From contig NC_085875.1 in the NCBI RefSeq assembly GCF_034702125.1, positions 48,442,254 to 48,506,253 of the forward strand: 64,000 nt of DNA, given 5' to 3'. Below, piece by piece: positions 1-13,389 of the stretch. The DNA comes from Engraulis encrasicolus (lineage: Eukaryota > Chordata > Actinopteri > Clupeiformes > Engraulidae). The position numbers and the translations under genes were made by a program. Within the stretch, counting starts at the first letter, position 1. The number at the start of each line of letters is the position of its first letter. The notes beneath the pieces were generated by a model. It worked only from the letters and a program-made list of their open reading frames with translations, was not told the origin of the DNA and did not search any database.

Positions 1-13
1 AGGAGTTCATCAA

Positions 14-15
<2 letters not shown>

Positions 16-105
<90 letters not shown>

Positions 106-205
106 TCACGAACACACACACTCACACACGCACGCACACACATGAACACACACACACATATTGACACACACAACACACACAAACACACACAAGTACACGC
201 ACACA
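16..205. repeat. (CA)n microsatellite, imperfect toward its right end
   Basis: A near-perfect CA dinucleotide run from about 16 to 98 breaks into interrupted CA/CG/CAAA variants up to about 205. It yields only Cys/Val or His/Thr shadow ORFs. A G- and C-rich patch about 207-290 (containing tagggcccctgagtaggtgg) resembles, in inverse orientation, the sequence next to the CA array near 3545-3607, suggesting both arrays are attached to copies of one dispersed repeat. Confidence 0.95.
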
Positions 206-756
206 CAGGCCCGTTGCGTTAAGGTAAGCAATGTAGGCAGTTGCCTAGGGCCCCTGAGTAGGTGGGGCCCCCAAGGACGACAGGTTATGTACCCAACAGC
301 AATGACGATTTTAAATAGCTTCATAATATGGCACCGTCATCTGTATGAAGGGCTCTGCTGCGAGGGAAGCAACAGCGCCCCCCTAATACCCCCTTGCTCG
401 AGGGGGCCCCCTTCCAATAGGTTTGCATCAGCGACAACGTGAAAATGTCAATTGCCGAACAGCGAGCGCATCGACAATTTAGTCAAAGTACCCCCATCTG
501 GAGGGGGCCCCCCCTTCCAATTGGTTCAAGCATCATATTCAGCACAATACAAACTGAAAATGAAGCGACATAATCTCTCTCACTGGATGTTACGCAGACG
601 CCAGTTTACATTACATTTTGGAGACAGTTGCTTTTATAATAAAAGTTAATCTTGAAGACGACACATGAGGCTACTCTCTCTGCCAAACCACCAAACTGTC
701 CCAGGCCAGTTGACATCGCACAGACAGCGAGATGCTTCATTTAGGCTACAGTTTAC

Positions 757-2330
757 GGTAACACTTTATTTTAGGGATACATCTATTAGCCCTAATACAT
801 ACAATATTAATGCCTGTGTAAGTAACTTGTAAGGCATGTACTAAGCAAAATAAGACAGTTGTTAAGTATGTATTCACAAATGTCTTGTTCATGCCCAATT
901 AGGGATTTATTACTAATATAACCTTAGTAAGGACCAGTAAGCCTATATTTATATTTATTAGTAAGTAGTAAGTGGCAGAATTCAATGTGTATAAGCTCCC
1001 GACACACTGTGTGAACAAACCCTGAACAGTGTGAAAACAGATGCGGAATAAGGGTCCCTATTCTAAAGTGATGCATTGGTCAGCCCAGATGGCTCAGGGC
1101 CTCGGTACTACCAAAGTTCCCCTCGTTACCTAGGGCCCCCACACCACCCAGGCCCGCGCTACCTAGCCCCCACAATCGACAAACTGTAAAGGTACATTAC
1201 ATAAATACTAAGTAACCAGCAGAGTCATCTAGTTTCCTCTTTTTCAAAACTTTGTGTGGAATGTAACAGGAGCCTTTATATAGCAAGGATTGAACGTACA
1301 CTTCTCGATGGCGGTGGGTTGGTGAAATGTAATTTTTTTCATGTACCACTTAGTTTAAATTGTAAAAACCCAAAAATAAATGCAGAACATTAGAATAATA
1401 GTTTTGAAGCAAAACGAATCTATTCTTTTGTGATAATTAAGTTAATGTTTGAGAATATTAGCTTCAAGAAGTGCAGTGCATGATGGGTACGCTATCTAGG
1501 CCAACAGACAACCTACCCAGCTCTGAGCCTACGTTCTTAGCTCCTCCCCTCACTCGTGAAATTTGGATGCTATCCAAACAATTTGCCATGTACGTAACAA
1601 CAGAAATATTATCATTGCTGCATTGGCCATTTATTGCATTTCTGACTAAGGGCGTACCCATCATGCACAGCACTTCTTGGAGCTAAGTTTATCAAACATT
1701 AACTTATTTATCACAAAGGAATAGCTTAGTTTCGCTTCCAAACTATTACTCATCGTTATATTCTGCATTTATTGTAGGGTTTTTACAATTAAAACTAATT
1801 GGTGTCCAATCCTTGCTATATAATGCTTCCAATTACCCTTTGAAATCTTGAGAAGAACAAGTGAGGTCAATGTACCTGATGAGACTAATGCAGATTCAGC
1901 AACATTCTTACACTTTGACTCCCGGGGGCGGAGTGTGGGTAGAGTGGGGTCCCTTGGTAGTGTGGGGGCCCTAGGTAGTGCGGGGGCCCTAAGCCATCTG
2001 GGCTGAGCAATGCATCACTTTAGAATAGGGACCCTTATTCCACATCTGTTTTCACACTGTTCAGGGTTTGTTCACACAATGTACCAGGAGCTTATACACA
2101 TTGTATTCTGGCCCTTACTGCTTACTCATAAATAGAAATCTAGGTCTACTAGGTCCTTACTAAGGTTATATTGGTAATAAATCCCTAATTGGGCATAAAC
2201 AAGACATTTGTGAATACATGCTTAACAACTGTCTTATTTTGCTTAGTACATGCCTTACAAGTTACTTACACAGGCATTAATATTGTATGTATTAGTGCTA
2301 ATAGATGTATCCCTAAAATAAAGTGTTACC
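757..2330. mobile_element. Palindromic (foldback) non-autonomous DNA transposon, 8-bp TSD
   Basis: The outer ends are inverted copies: the left begins ggtaacactttattttaggg and the right ends with its complement. The arms of about 700 bp stay alignable inward to about 1470-1490 and 1665-1685 (left motif gtgcatgatgggtacgc), leaving a short centre of about 170 bp. The exact 8-bp duplication cagtttac lies at 749-756 and 2331-2338. There is no transposase-like ORF. An 8-bp duplication fits hAT-like elements, but the family is not identified. Confidence 0.88.
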
Positions 2331-2339
2331 CAGTTTACA

Positions 2340-3600
2340 TATGTTTTCAAAAACATCCACGTGCTGTTACAAGCACTGAACAAACGTTGATTGTTCAATA
2401 AAGCGCCTTTTTTCAACACGGAACTGTTTTGGATGTGGACAGACGCAAGAAGAAACGAATGAACAATGTAATGCCTATCGGATAACAGGAGTCACAAGTG
2501 CGCTGAGTGGGATAGCTAAATTGTAGCACAATAGTCCCTTTCTTGCTATTACTATATGTGGGTTACACATTGGAATTTGGGACCATGATTGTGGAAACGC
2601 GTGGATTACAGTTAGAGGTTGGGATACATTCTGGGATACATTCTGAGGTCAAGACAACGCAAGGTAAGGACACCGGGATATTGGTGCCTATAATTGACAC
2701 AGTTGTCAACCGCGGAGTAACGTAGGTGGTTGTTCAGTGATCCTTGGTCGCTGCCTATTCGTGTTTGCTGCGGTATTACTAATAACACAAACATTTGGAT
2801 TGTATTTTCAAGTGCGTGATGGATGCAATATGAAAAAAATATAGTCGGGGAGACCCCCCTTGGCTTGGTTACAGAATTCTTTCTTACCAATATCACATCC
2901 CCCCAACCCCACTGTGCCTGCTCATTCGTTTCTCAGCCTTGAGTTTCTGGACTGTAGGATACGCCTATTGTTTTATGAGTCAATATTTCGTTTTGCACAA
3001 ATGGAGCACTCTCGGTTTGATTTCCAAAGTGGTTGGAAAGATTAGACCATTCTTTATTTGTGATTGGCAATGCAGTACATGATTTTCGTGGTAGGGTAAA
3101 AAAACTCTGATTGGGCCATATAGGCCTACTTTCATTTCAGATAGGCCAGGTTAAACAACTGAACATTCGATTAGCCTACTTCATGAGACATTATGAGCCT
3201 ACTGAATGGAATGGGCTATATTTTCCCAGGTCTTTCTTCATAAAGTTTCATAAAATGAACTGGAGGGACTAGTTATCATAATAACTAGATTGTATTTCCT
3301 CACTGAAAATGCTGGTGTATGCGTGCTCTTAATGCATTCATTGCCCCTCATGCATGTGTTGCCCTGCATAGCCACAACACTGTCTAAGGTGACTTGTTTT
3401 TTCCATATGTTTCCATGTGACATTATGTTGTATTGGTAGGCTATGTGACAATGATTGAAGTGCCATCCAAAAATGGTCTGGCCCATCCGAGACAGAAATG
3501 CTGGCGCTGTGGCTGCCCCTTCAGGAGCATCCCCCCCCCCCAAATGCCCTAGGGCCCTGACAACCCCTTTGCCTAGGGCCCCCAAAATCCTAGAAACGGG
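2340..3600. other. Intergenic stretch without recognisable gene
   Basis: Only short ORFs lacking codon or motif support are present. The segment 3470-3607 includes a C-rich tract and a piece related to the repeat at 207-290. No RNA gene, promoter or splice-bounded exon could be supported. Confidence 0.6.
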
Positions 3601-3606
3601 CCTGCG

Positions 3607-4068
<462 letters not shown>

Positions 4069-4218
4069 ATTATCTGTCTGAGAAGATGGGACCAAGCACA
4101 AATATGTGCCCTCCACCTGTTAGATTACACACACGCGAATGGCACACAAACATACGTACATGTATACACACTAGACTAGGGCTGGGTCCAAAAGATCGAT
4201 CCGCGAACCAATATCGAT

Positions 4219-4411
4219 CAGTGGTGTAGTCTACTTTTTGTGGTGGGTATACTGTTTATTTGAACATTTGTTGAGGTGGGTATACTGTAGGCCTATATAT
4301 TTGTGCCACGCTATCACGGATCAATCATTTTTAGGTGGGTTTACTGAAATCCCTGACATTTTCAGATGGGTACACTGCGTATACCTGCATTCTACGTACA
4401 CTACACCACTG
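4219..4411. mobile_element. hAT-like MITE (cagtggtgtag termini)
   Basis: The inverted termini are cagtggtgtag and ctacaccactg. It is flanked by atatcgat (4211-4218) and atatagat (4412-4419), an 8-bp target duplication with one mismatch. It is non-coding and sits inside the 4177-5168 element. Confidence 0.8.
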
Positions 4412-4656
4412 ATATAGATTCACGTTTGAAAAGTGCGATATCGATTCACAACTTTGTGGATCGATCTTTTGCAGATGAATATAGGTGCTATTTTCTCAAC
4501 CACATCCTGTAACTCTCTTACACTTTCATGAAGGCTAAATGCACAAATACACATGGCCTGTTCATTTAAATAGTGCCAGACTTTTCCCTCCTTTTTCTCT
4601 TATACCAAGTTTTTTCACACTTTTTTTTAATCTCATACCAAGGTATTTCATTTTTC

Positions 4657-5007
4657 GGTAACGCTTTACTTTACGGTACAGTAAATACTGTGTACTTTCT
4701 GTGTAACAACAGGGTAACAGAAAGACATTACATGGTATCTGATGGGTAAAAGGGGATAATTACAAAGTAAATACCATGTTATATACATATCTCAAGAATT
4801 ACTATGAAACTACTGGGTATTTTCTAACCATCTAATCATCAAACTTCTCTCTGTTACCCTGCTGATACCCCATTAATGGTATTTACTTTGTAATTAACCC
4901 CTTTTTACCCTATAGGTACCATGTAACTTCTCTCCGTTACCCTGTTGTTACCCAGAAAGTACACAGTAATTACATAGGGTAACTGTACCGTAAAGTAAAG
5001 CGTTACC
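4657..5007. mobile_element. Palindromic MITE (ggtaacgctttac termini), 8-bp TSD
   Basis: The inverted ends ggtaacgctttacttt and its complement extend for most of the element (for example the acagggtaacag and ctgttaccctg-type inner arms). The exact duplication catttttc lies at 4649-4656 and 5008-5015. The terminus resembles that of the 757-2330 palindrome (ggtaacRcttta), so the two probably share a transposase source. Confidence 0.88.
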
Positions 5008-5168
5008 CATTTTTCTGTGGGCATCAAAGGCTGAGATATTTAGGTTTTTACAGCCAGTCTTAGGATTCTTGGCATAAATGGGTTAAAGTGACAAACCACC
5101 AATACAGAAGATTTATATCGAATCGAATCAGATCGGATCATGACCTTCTGGATCGATTCCCAGCCCTA

Positions 5169-5222
5169 ATACACACATACACACACGTGCACATACACAC
5201 ACACACACGCACACGCACACGC

Positions 5223-5300
<78 letters not shown>

Positions 5301-5346
5301 ACGCACACGCACACGCACACGCACACACACACACACACACACACAC
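5169..5346. repeat. (CA)n with (CACACG)n segments
   Basis: CA array interrupted by two blocks of period-6 cacacg units (about 5206-5230 and 5288-5325), abutting the right end of the 4177-5168 element. Confidence 0.95.
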
Positions 5347-5354
5347 GATTGGTA

Positions 5355-5690
5355 TACGGTAATTATAACTTCCGCCAAGGTTATGTTTTCGGTAGTGTTG
5401 TTTGTCTATCTATCTGTTTGTCAGCGGATAATTCAAAAAGTTCTGAGCGGATTTAGCTGACATTTTGTGGAGTTGTTGGAAATGACAAAAAGAAAAAGTG
5501 ATTAATTCTTGGTGGCTATCTGGCTCACGATCCGGATTCAGGAATTTTTAAAAAGATTCTTCACCATTGCAGGATAGGCGAATTTTGACATTTCATTTTC
5601 CAACTCTTCAAAAATTAGGGTGTAACATAGTCAAATGTTCTATCAAACAGCGTCCTTGGCGGAGGTCTACACTATCTGAGTGCATCTCTA
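5355..5690 (+). repeat. Dispersed repeat with terminal ttccgccaaggttatgtttt
   Basis: The segment starts with the cttccgccaagg motif and ends with ccttggcggaggtctacact at about 5655-5674, giving short inverted ends. A second copy in reverse orientation, split by insertions, is found at 19,850-22,545. The two copies match at both ends, so this is a real interspersed family. No ORF is present. Confidence 0.8.
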
Positions 5691-5708
5691 GTTGCAAACG
5701 AATTTAAC

Positions 5709-5714
<6 letters not shown>

Positions 5715-5770
<56 letters not shown>
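5715..5770. repeat. (GA)n microsatellite
   Basis: Uninterrupted GA dinucleotides of roughly 55 bp. Confidence 0.95.
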
Positions 5771-5773
<3 letters not shown>

Positions 5774-5844
5774 TTAAACATCATTATGAACTAAATTCTC
5801 CTCAGTCAGCATTTTCTGAGGGCACTATGGAGGTACTATGGAGC

Positions 5845-5962
<118 letters not shown>

Positions 5963-6293
5963 TGTGCTGCCCACCAATCTTTCCCCAAACATTGATCTAC
6001 TAATAAAAGTTCACAAAGTAGCAGGGAGGCACATTCACATTCATCTTGACTCATGGCAGGAAATGCTAATGGGATTTTCTTTCTAGTACATTGGCATGGG
6101 GATGAGGAAGCCCATGTAGAGTCCGAGTCAAGAACAAATCCTTGAAGGGAGGAGTGCAAGTTGAGACGGAGTCCACTAACTTTCAAATGCAGACAAATCC
6201 ATCCAAGACCCAGTCCTTCCTTGAAGGGCCCAGTCAGAGTCAAGACAGAGAAAGCAGAAAATGGTATTGAGTCTTGAGCGCTACATAGCTATA

Positions 6294-6321
6294 ACACACA
6301 CGCACACGCACACGCACACGC

Positions 6322-6367
<46 letters not shown>
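6294..6367. repeat. (CACACG)n then (CA)n microsatellite
   Basis: A period-6 cacacg block passes into a CA run. It lies just beyond the donor side of the putative minus-strand exon at 6386-6646. Confidence 0.95.
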
Positions 6368-6369
<2 letters not shown>

Positions 6370-6385
6370 AGCAGTGTGCTCCTAC

Positions 6386-6646
6386 CTTCCTGTAGACGAC
6401 CATGTTGGGGGCGGCTTCATCTGGGTTGGTGACGCCCACCCCAGCATGGACACCTTGGTTGCCATGGACCTCCTGGTTGCTATGGGCACCCTGGTTGTTA
6501 TGGGAACCCTCATTATCATGACTACCCTGGTCGCTATGGACCCCCTGGGGACCCCCGTCGCTATTGACATCCTGGTTGTCATGGACATCCTGGGCATCCT
6601 GGTTGCTATGGCCATCCTGTTCTCCGGGACACTGAGCCATTGTTGG
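6386..6646 (-). CDS. Putative start-codon exon of an unrecognised protein with His/Asn/Gln/Asp-rich repeats
   Basis: Reading on the minus strand, a pyrimidine-rich acceptor (ctctataccccccag) ends at 6647. An ATG follows at 6640-6638, and 85 codons run open to a donor AAG/gtagga at 6386 (phase 0). The encoded peptide begins MAQCPGEQDGHSNQ, then has 8-10 degenerate units of five to ten residues of the type H-S/D/N-N-Q-x-V, and ends PDEAAPNMVVYRK. The repeats come from a degenerate 15-bp minisatellite. No partner exons were recognised left or right. The family is unknown; the exon could be a chance open frame through a minisatellite, but splice signals at both ends and the non-repetitive C-terminal end argue for a real exon. 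Confidence 0.5.
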
Positions 6647-6689
6647 CTGGGGGGTATAGAGAGAGAAGACAGAGCTGCAAAATGATGGT

Positions 6690-7478
6690 AAAAATGCCAT
6701 CACGATTATTTGGATCAAAAATGAAATCACAATTATTAATTACATTTATTCAAAATCAACAAACAACTGAAACTTGTGCAAAATTTTCTTTAAAATCACA
6801 AAGTGAAGAACCACCAAGAATGTATTACAATTGATAAGGGATGAATGAATCCTAATAGTTATGTAAAAGGCAATAGCATGAAGCTTAGTTGGCCCTAGAG
6901 ATTTTTGGCCAGAAACACCAGCCGGTCAACATGTTCTGGCTTCAAGGATGTCTAAAGGCAGGTCACTATTGCCCGCTGTTTGATCACAATTATATTGAGA
7001 TTTGCTATTTTTATCTTTGCTGCCAAAAAAGCCATTTTTTATTAATTTTGTGTAAAGGGGAACAATGTAGGATGACGTTGTTTGCGCGGTGCCCGTGTCA
7101 TGCCTGTCTCAAAATCTACATAGTCACGAAACAAATGGTGTTTAAATAACCTCGCTGCGAGAACGTCACGGAATGCCAGCAGTTGATAGAAATCTAAATA
7201 CGGTATGTAAAGCGATTTTTCGTATGAGAAGTGTTTCCCACGACACTTGACCAGGTGGCTCTGTCAAAAGTTGCATTTAGGGTTTTCTGACAGCGGACCG
7301 TGGAAGTGGCCGCACATAGTAAATGCGCTAAAAATAAAACTAGCCTTGCCTTGTCCAAGATAAGAAGCTGACCGCGGCAGAGGCTGCTGGAGTATGCACG
7401 TGCCTCTGCTGCTGGATGCCATGCCAACCAGGCCGGCCTCTGCTTCTCACCCGCAGGGCTCTCCCTGATAACCCCCAC
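6690..7478. other. No gene recognised
   Basis: Only short unsupported ORFs are present. The minus-strand 94-codon frame at 7194-7478 shows no motif or splice-site support. Confidence 0.55.
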
Positions 7479-7710
7479 TAGGGCCGTCGCTAGACATAAG
7501 CAGTAGGCAGAGCGCTTAGGGCACCAACCTCTTTGCCCACAAAATTGGGGCCTATTAAATTGAGAATGACAAAAAAATCAAGAAAAAAATGTTGAATTAC
7601 ATTACAAAACATACATTTATTAGTTAGTAGGTTATGATTATTATTTAATTATGAGGGGGGCCTCCTGACCAGTTATGCTCAGGGTCTCCAAAACCTTAGC
7701 AGCGGCCCTG
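7479..7710. mobile_element. hAT-like MITE (tagggccgtcgctag terminus)
   Basis: Inverted termini tagggccgtcgctag and cttagcagcggccctg bound a 232-bp AT-rich non-coding body. Flanks acccccac and aaccccac form an 8-bp target duplication with one mismatch. Confidence 0.75.
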
Positions 7711-7929
7711 AACCCCACACGCTCTTACGGAGAGCGTGAAAAAAAGCTGTAGACTACTTTAACGCGATTACATTACATTATACACACTACATCAGATTTC
7801 TGTATTTCAAAATATTCAGAAATTGCAAACATAATCCCAAACAAAGCTGCAAGCCAGGATGAATCCCATGTTTAACTTAGAAGTAGCCTACACTCTGTTC
7901 AGTTACCTGACGTCCATACAGACAGCAGA

Positions 7930-8066
<137 letters not shown>

Positions 8067-8069
8067 TGT

Positions 8070-8896
<827 letters not shown>

Positions 8897-9479
8897 TTGC
8901 TGTAAACCAGAGGCAGAGAAACTATAAGAGACACTGGAAAGAAGAGAGTGTGATGCTTCCAATATCACGTGAGCCATTAATGGACTTCAATCAATCTTAT
9001 CCGACCCTCGATATAATTTCATTATTATGCAGTTTCACATGAAATAGGACATATTTTGTGGAGCAAAGTTAGAAATAATATTTGCAATACAAGCAAGTTA
9101 TGTTGTCAGGGGACCTACTGAAAGTGGAGTGTGTTGTAAAGGTGGACACCTTCAATATTATAGGCCTTAAGTGCAGGGAGAAATCCTTATTTGTCTTCAT
9201 AGTACGGCCCTCATAGTACTTCATTCGAAGTGGCCCCTCGAATGAAAAAAGTCCCCCACCCCTGGTTTAAATTGTAATTGTAATATTAGCTCCCTAAGCG
9301 GTGTGCATGCGTGTGTGTTTATGTGTGCGTGCGTGCGTGTGTTTTGGCAGCGTTCTCTTTCATTTTCACTCGTTTTGCCATCTCTATTGAGAGTATGCAT
9401 TAGCTGTACGGTCTGATGAAGACCCTTTCAATTACACGGTGGGAGATGGGATATTTCTGACCTCCTAGTTGCTGAAATG

Positions 9480-9990
9480 CTTTGGAACGCTTGTTCCATC
9501 CCTGTACAGGAAGTATAAGGGAAGCTCTACAGCAAATTGAGACCCAAAGTCTGTGTCTAGTTGTGGAAAAGCTTGAGGTGCATCATGCGTATTCTGGTTT
9601 ACTGGTATGCGAATCAAAATATGCAGGGAAAATTGGGAAACAGTCAATCTACTCCTTTTCTGTGTAGGCAATGGAGTTCGACAAGGGGGACTCCTATCTC
9701 CGGCACTCTTCACCTGTACATGGACAACCTCTCCAAACAACTGGGGAAGTGTAAGACAGGATGTCTGATAGGGGACACTGTTTTAACCATTTGATGTATG
9801 CAGATGATCTGGCTATTATGTCCCCCAGCACTCCTGAACTCCTGAATGTGTGCTCTGAGTATGGGGTTGAGTTTGATGTACAGCACAATGCAAAAAGAGT
9901 GTTGTGTTGATATGTAGAGCCAAGGAGGATCATAAAGTCCTCTTTCCAACGTTTTATCTGTCAGATCAATCAATATGTGTATCAGGCAGT
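9480..9990 (+). pseudogene. Non-LTR retrotransposon reverse-transcriptase fragment
   Basis: Translation across several frames gives a reverse-transcriptase palm: a GNGVRQGGLLSPALFT-like motif around 9668-9715 (block 4) and LMYADDLAIMSP around 9793-9828 (the catalytic YADD block), followed by EYGVEFDVQHNAKKS-like and LICRAKEDHKVLFP segments. Frame changes and stops occur throughout, so it is dead. It is truncated at its 3' end where the tagggctgggcaatatg element begins (about 9993). It is a LINE relic, clade not assigned. Confidence 0.8.
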
Positions 9991-9992
9991 AG

Positions 9993-10331
9993 GGCTGGGC
10001 AATATGACGATATATATCGTGATCGTGATATAAAAGTGTATATCGTGACCTTTCTCCTATATCGTTTATATCGTGATAGTAATTTTATCAATTGTATACA
10101 ACGGAATATCATTTGATTACATTTCATGTTGTCACAATACACACTATAAGTTCATGTAACTGTAAAAATAACAATAAAAAGATCCATTTAAAAGAAAGGT
10201 TGTTTTGCGACATGAAAAAATAAAGAGCAAATAAAGAGAATAACTGAAAACGTATGTAATAGTGCTATATCGTGATATATATCGTTATCGTGATATAAAA
10301 TAATCAATATCGTGATATTGTTTTTTTTTAA
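9993..10331. mobile_element. hAT-like element end (tagggctgggcaatatg) with atatcgtgat repeats
   Basis: The left terminus tagggctgggcaatatg is followed by repeated atatcgtgat motifs that recur at 10265-10320 in inverted and direct forms. This is the usual look of a widespread teleost hAT family. The expected terminal cccagcccta at the right is missing, so the copy is probably truncated. Confidence 0.6.
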
Positions 10332-10533
10332 TCCCAAATATTCATATATTTTTCATATATTGGTTACTAATAATATTCCCTTGTATATTTACTAAATGTA
10401 TTTACTTTTCCTGTAAATTTCAAATAAATGCATTCATTCATAGACCCTGTCCATAAAAAGTATTGTATCATTTGTACCATGTAATTTGTGTTAAAAGTGT
10501 AAAATGTGTTAAACTAATGCAATGATAGATATA

Positions 10534-12164
10534 CAGTCCCAGGAAAAAGTTTGTACACCCTTTGAAATTTCTTACATTTCTGTCAAAATTGGTCATAAAA
10601 CATGGTCTGATCTTCCCGGAAATCACAAGAAGGAACAACCAGAGTCTGCTTTAACTAATTCAACCCAAACATTTATAGGTTTTCATATTTTCATTGGCCA
10701 TAAGATGTAAACATTCACAGGACAGCAAGGCATAAGTAAGTACACCGTTGCATTCAATAGGTTTTAACCCTAAGTTAGTCGCAATAACCTCAACCAGATG
10801 TTTCCTGTAGTTGCAGATGAGATTAACAAAACAATCTGGATGTATCTGGTCTCCCTCTTCTTTAGAAAACTGCCTCTCGTCAGCAAGGTTTGTGGGATGT
10901 CTGGAGTGCATAGCTTTCTTGACTTCATGCCATATAATCTCAATTGTTTTTTGTCAGGGCTTTGACTGGGCTATTCCAGAATGTGTATTTCATTATTATG
11001 AAGCCATTCTAAAGTCGATTTGCTTCTAAAGTATGGGTTGTTGTCACATTTCAGGACCCATACTCTTGTGTGCTTCAACTGTGTGACAGACTTCCTCACG
11101 TTTTTTCTGTAAAATATCACAATAAACTTCTGAGTTCATTGTTCCACTGATAATAGCAAACTGAAAAGGGCCTGAGGCAGCAAGGTAGCCGCATATAATG
11201 ATGCTCCCGCCACCATACTCAAAGGTGGAGATGATGTTTTGGTGAAGATGTGGTTCTCCAGTTCTCCTCCAAACATGACATTGTGTGTTCCCCTGAACAA
11301 TTCAACTTTGGTTTCAACGTTGGTCTACAGAATATTTTGCAGTAATTCTATGAAGCATATAAATGATTTTTCGCAAACCTCAAAGGTGCAGCAATATTTT
11401 TTTGGACAGAAACCCCATTAATTTTAGATTGGCAGAATGAATCCCATTTTTAGCTATTCTTGGTTACATCTCCTCTTCTGAGTATGGTGGCGGGAGCATC
11501 ATTATATGCGGCTACCTTGCTGCCTCAGGCCCTTGATAGTTTGCTATTATCAGTGGAACAATGAACTCAAGTTTATTGTAATATTTTACAGAAAAAACGT
11601 GAGGAAGTCTGTCACACAGTTGAAGCACACAAGAGTATGGGTCCTGAAATGTGACAACAACCCATACTTTAGAAGCAAATCGACTTTAGAATGGCTTCAT
11701 AATAATGAAATACACATTCTGAAATAGCCCAGTCAAAGCCCTGACAAAAAACAATTGAGATTATATGGCATGAAGTCAAGAAAGCTATGCACTCCAGACA
11801 TCCCACAAACCTTGCTGACAAGAGGCAGTTCTCTAAAGAAGAGGGAGACAAGATACAAACAGATTGTTTTGTTAATCTGATCTGCAACTACAGGACAAGT
11901 CTGGTTGATGATATTGCAACTAACTGAGGGTTAAAACCTATTGAATGCAAGGGTGTACTTACTTATGCCCTGCTCTCCTGTGAATGTTATGGCCTCATGA
12001 CCAATACAAATATGACAACATGCAAATGTTTGGGTGGAATTAGTTAAAGCAGACTCTGATTGTTCCTTCTTGAGATTTCCGGGAAGATCAGACCATGTTT
12101 TATGATCAATTTTGACAGAAATGTAAGAAATTTCAAAGGGTGTACAAACTTTTTCCTGGGACTG
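10534..12164. mobile_element. Tc1/mariner-derived foldback element (two inverted half-transposons)
   Basis: The termini cagtcccaggaaaaagtttg and the exact complement at 12145-12164 are flanked by TA (10532-10533 and 12165-12166), the Tc1/mariner target. The left arm to about 11226 and the right arm from about 11479 are inverted copies, each about 690 bp. Each arm retains the C-terminal part of a Tc1-type transposase reading away from the centre (minus-strand sense on the left, plus on the right): YGGGSIIICGYLAASGP and VLKCDNNPYFRSK-like segments, with in-frame stops. The central 250 bp is single-copy. No active enzyme can be encoded. Confidence 0.85.
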
Positions 12165-12169
12165 TATTT

Positions 12170-13320
12170 GTTAGAATCGGTTTTCTTGAACAAAACCCCA
12201 CAGGCAATGCCAATATCGCTCAATGGTGTATTTGGACAGCAATTTTGGATGTCAAGCTATACTTTATCAAATACAGGTGGCCAGGCAAGGTAGACATGAA
12301 CAGAAATCATAAAGCTCAGTGCAGAATATCTTTTATTTACCATGGCAACACATACAACACAATCGAGTGGTCCTTCTTTGGTAAAGGAATAAATAATTAA
12401 TAAAATAGAAAAAGTAGGCCTAAACAGAAACTGCACCCATACATTCACATAACCCAACCAAACACGCATCCCAACCACACACAAACCACTTTGGCACTCA
12501 GTTGACTGTAACCTAGTGCAACTGGTGAAAGGTAATCAGAAATAGTGTTATTTTGGTTTTGTCTGATCTTAGAATCGTCATTGTAGCCTTAATGGTCAGT
12601 TCAAGTTTAATGGTCAGTTCAAGTGATTATTGTCTGGATTTCATCACTGGCAATGTTTAATAGCTTTCTCCTCCACCATCATTTTAAGCATATGCATTCC
12701 ACTGCTATGGGCCTCCTAAAATTCTTCAACAATACTTTGCATTGTTCTGTCTAGTAAAAGGCCATTTGGCCTGAACGTTCACAAAAACATTGCATTCTTA
12801 AAATAGCATGTCAGGGTTATTATCATTTTGAGAATTTTATTGACACTTCAATTTTGATTTGGCAAGTCTATCTGGTGATGGCTGGACTAAGTTCAAACAC
12901 AGCTCAAACAAGTTATGTTTAGATGTGTGTGGCAAGTGATGCTCTTTTAATCTGATATTCTTTGAACATCCTTCAAAAGGACAATTTACTTTTTCGCCAT
13001 TCAATATGTGTAGTCTAATGGACACAGCAAGGGAAAGTTAGCTGCAATCAGCTACAATCACGTCATGGATTACTGCATTTGATGTTACTGACAAGTAGCT
13101 TCAGTACATATTGCATGTGGGATTTTAATTCAGATCATGCTCTGGAATTACCAGGGCATACATAAATCTTACATGAAAACCTGGGTACTTTTATTTTAAC
13201 TAAAGCTTGTGTACATGTGTAATTTATGCAAACTGTTAGTGTGCATTGTAAGGAATATAGTCCCTATCAGGGCTACTGTATAAATGAACTGTTCACTTCT
13301 CATCACTAGCCAATTTGGAT
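12170..13320. other. Intergenic / 3' flank of the mucin-like gene
   Basis: No exon supported. A minus-strand 62-codon frame at 12837-13025 contains a C2H2-like pattern (CPFEGC then H..H spacing around 12905-12985), probably a decayed zinc-finger piece from a mobile element. No poly(A) signal for the minus-strand gene could be pinned down. Confidence 0.5.
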
Positions 13321-13389
13321 AGTAGATGAAAATCAGAGGCACAGTTCTCTCTGTGTTGTAGTTTCAGCCAATGTAGTTGTAAGAATGGG

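Larger units (their letters stand above)
4177..5168. mobile_element. hAT-like MITE with terminal tagggctggg, hosting two younger insertions
   Basis: The left end tagggctggg is matched by an exact 10-bp inverted copy at 5159-5168. Internal sequence near both ends is rich in atcgat motifs (4194-4218 and 5116-5158), typical of teleost elements with this terminus. Two further elements (4219-4411 and 4657-5007) are inserted in it. The outer target duplication is not clean. Confidence 0.7.

Noticed and set aside
12837..13025. C2H2 zinc-finger-like peptide (CPFEGCSKN...) on the minus strand
   Set aside because: A single incomplete finger with no supported exon boundaries; most likely a fragment of a mobile element, so not called as a gene.
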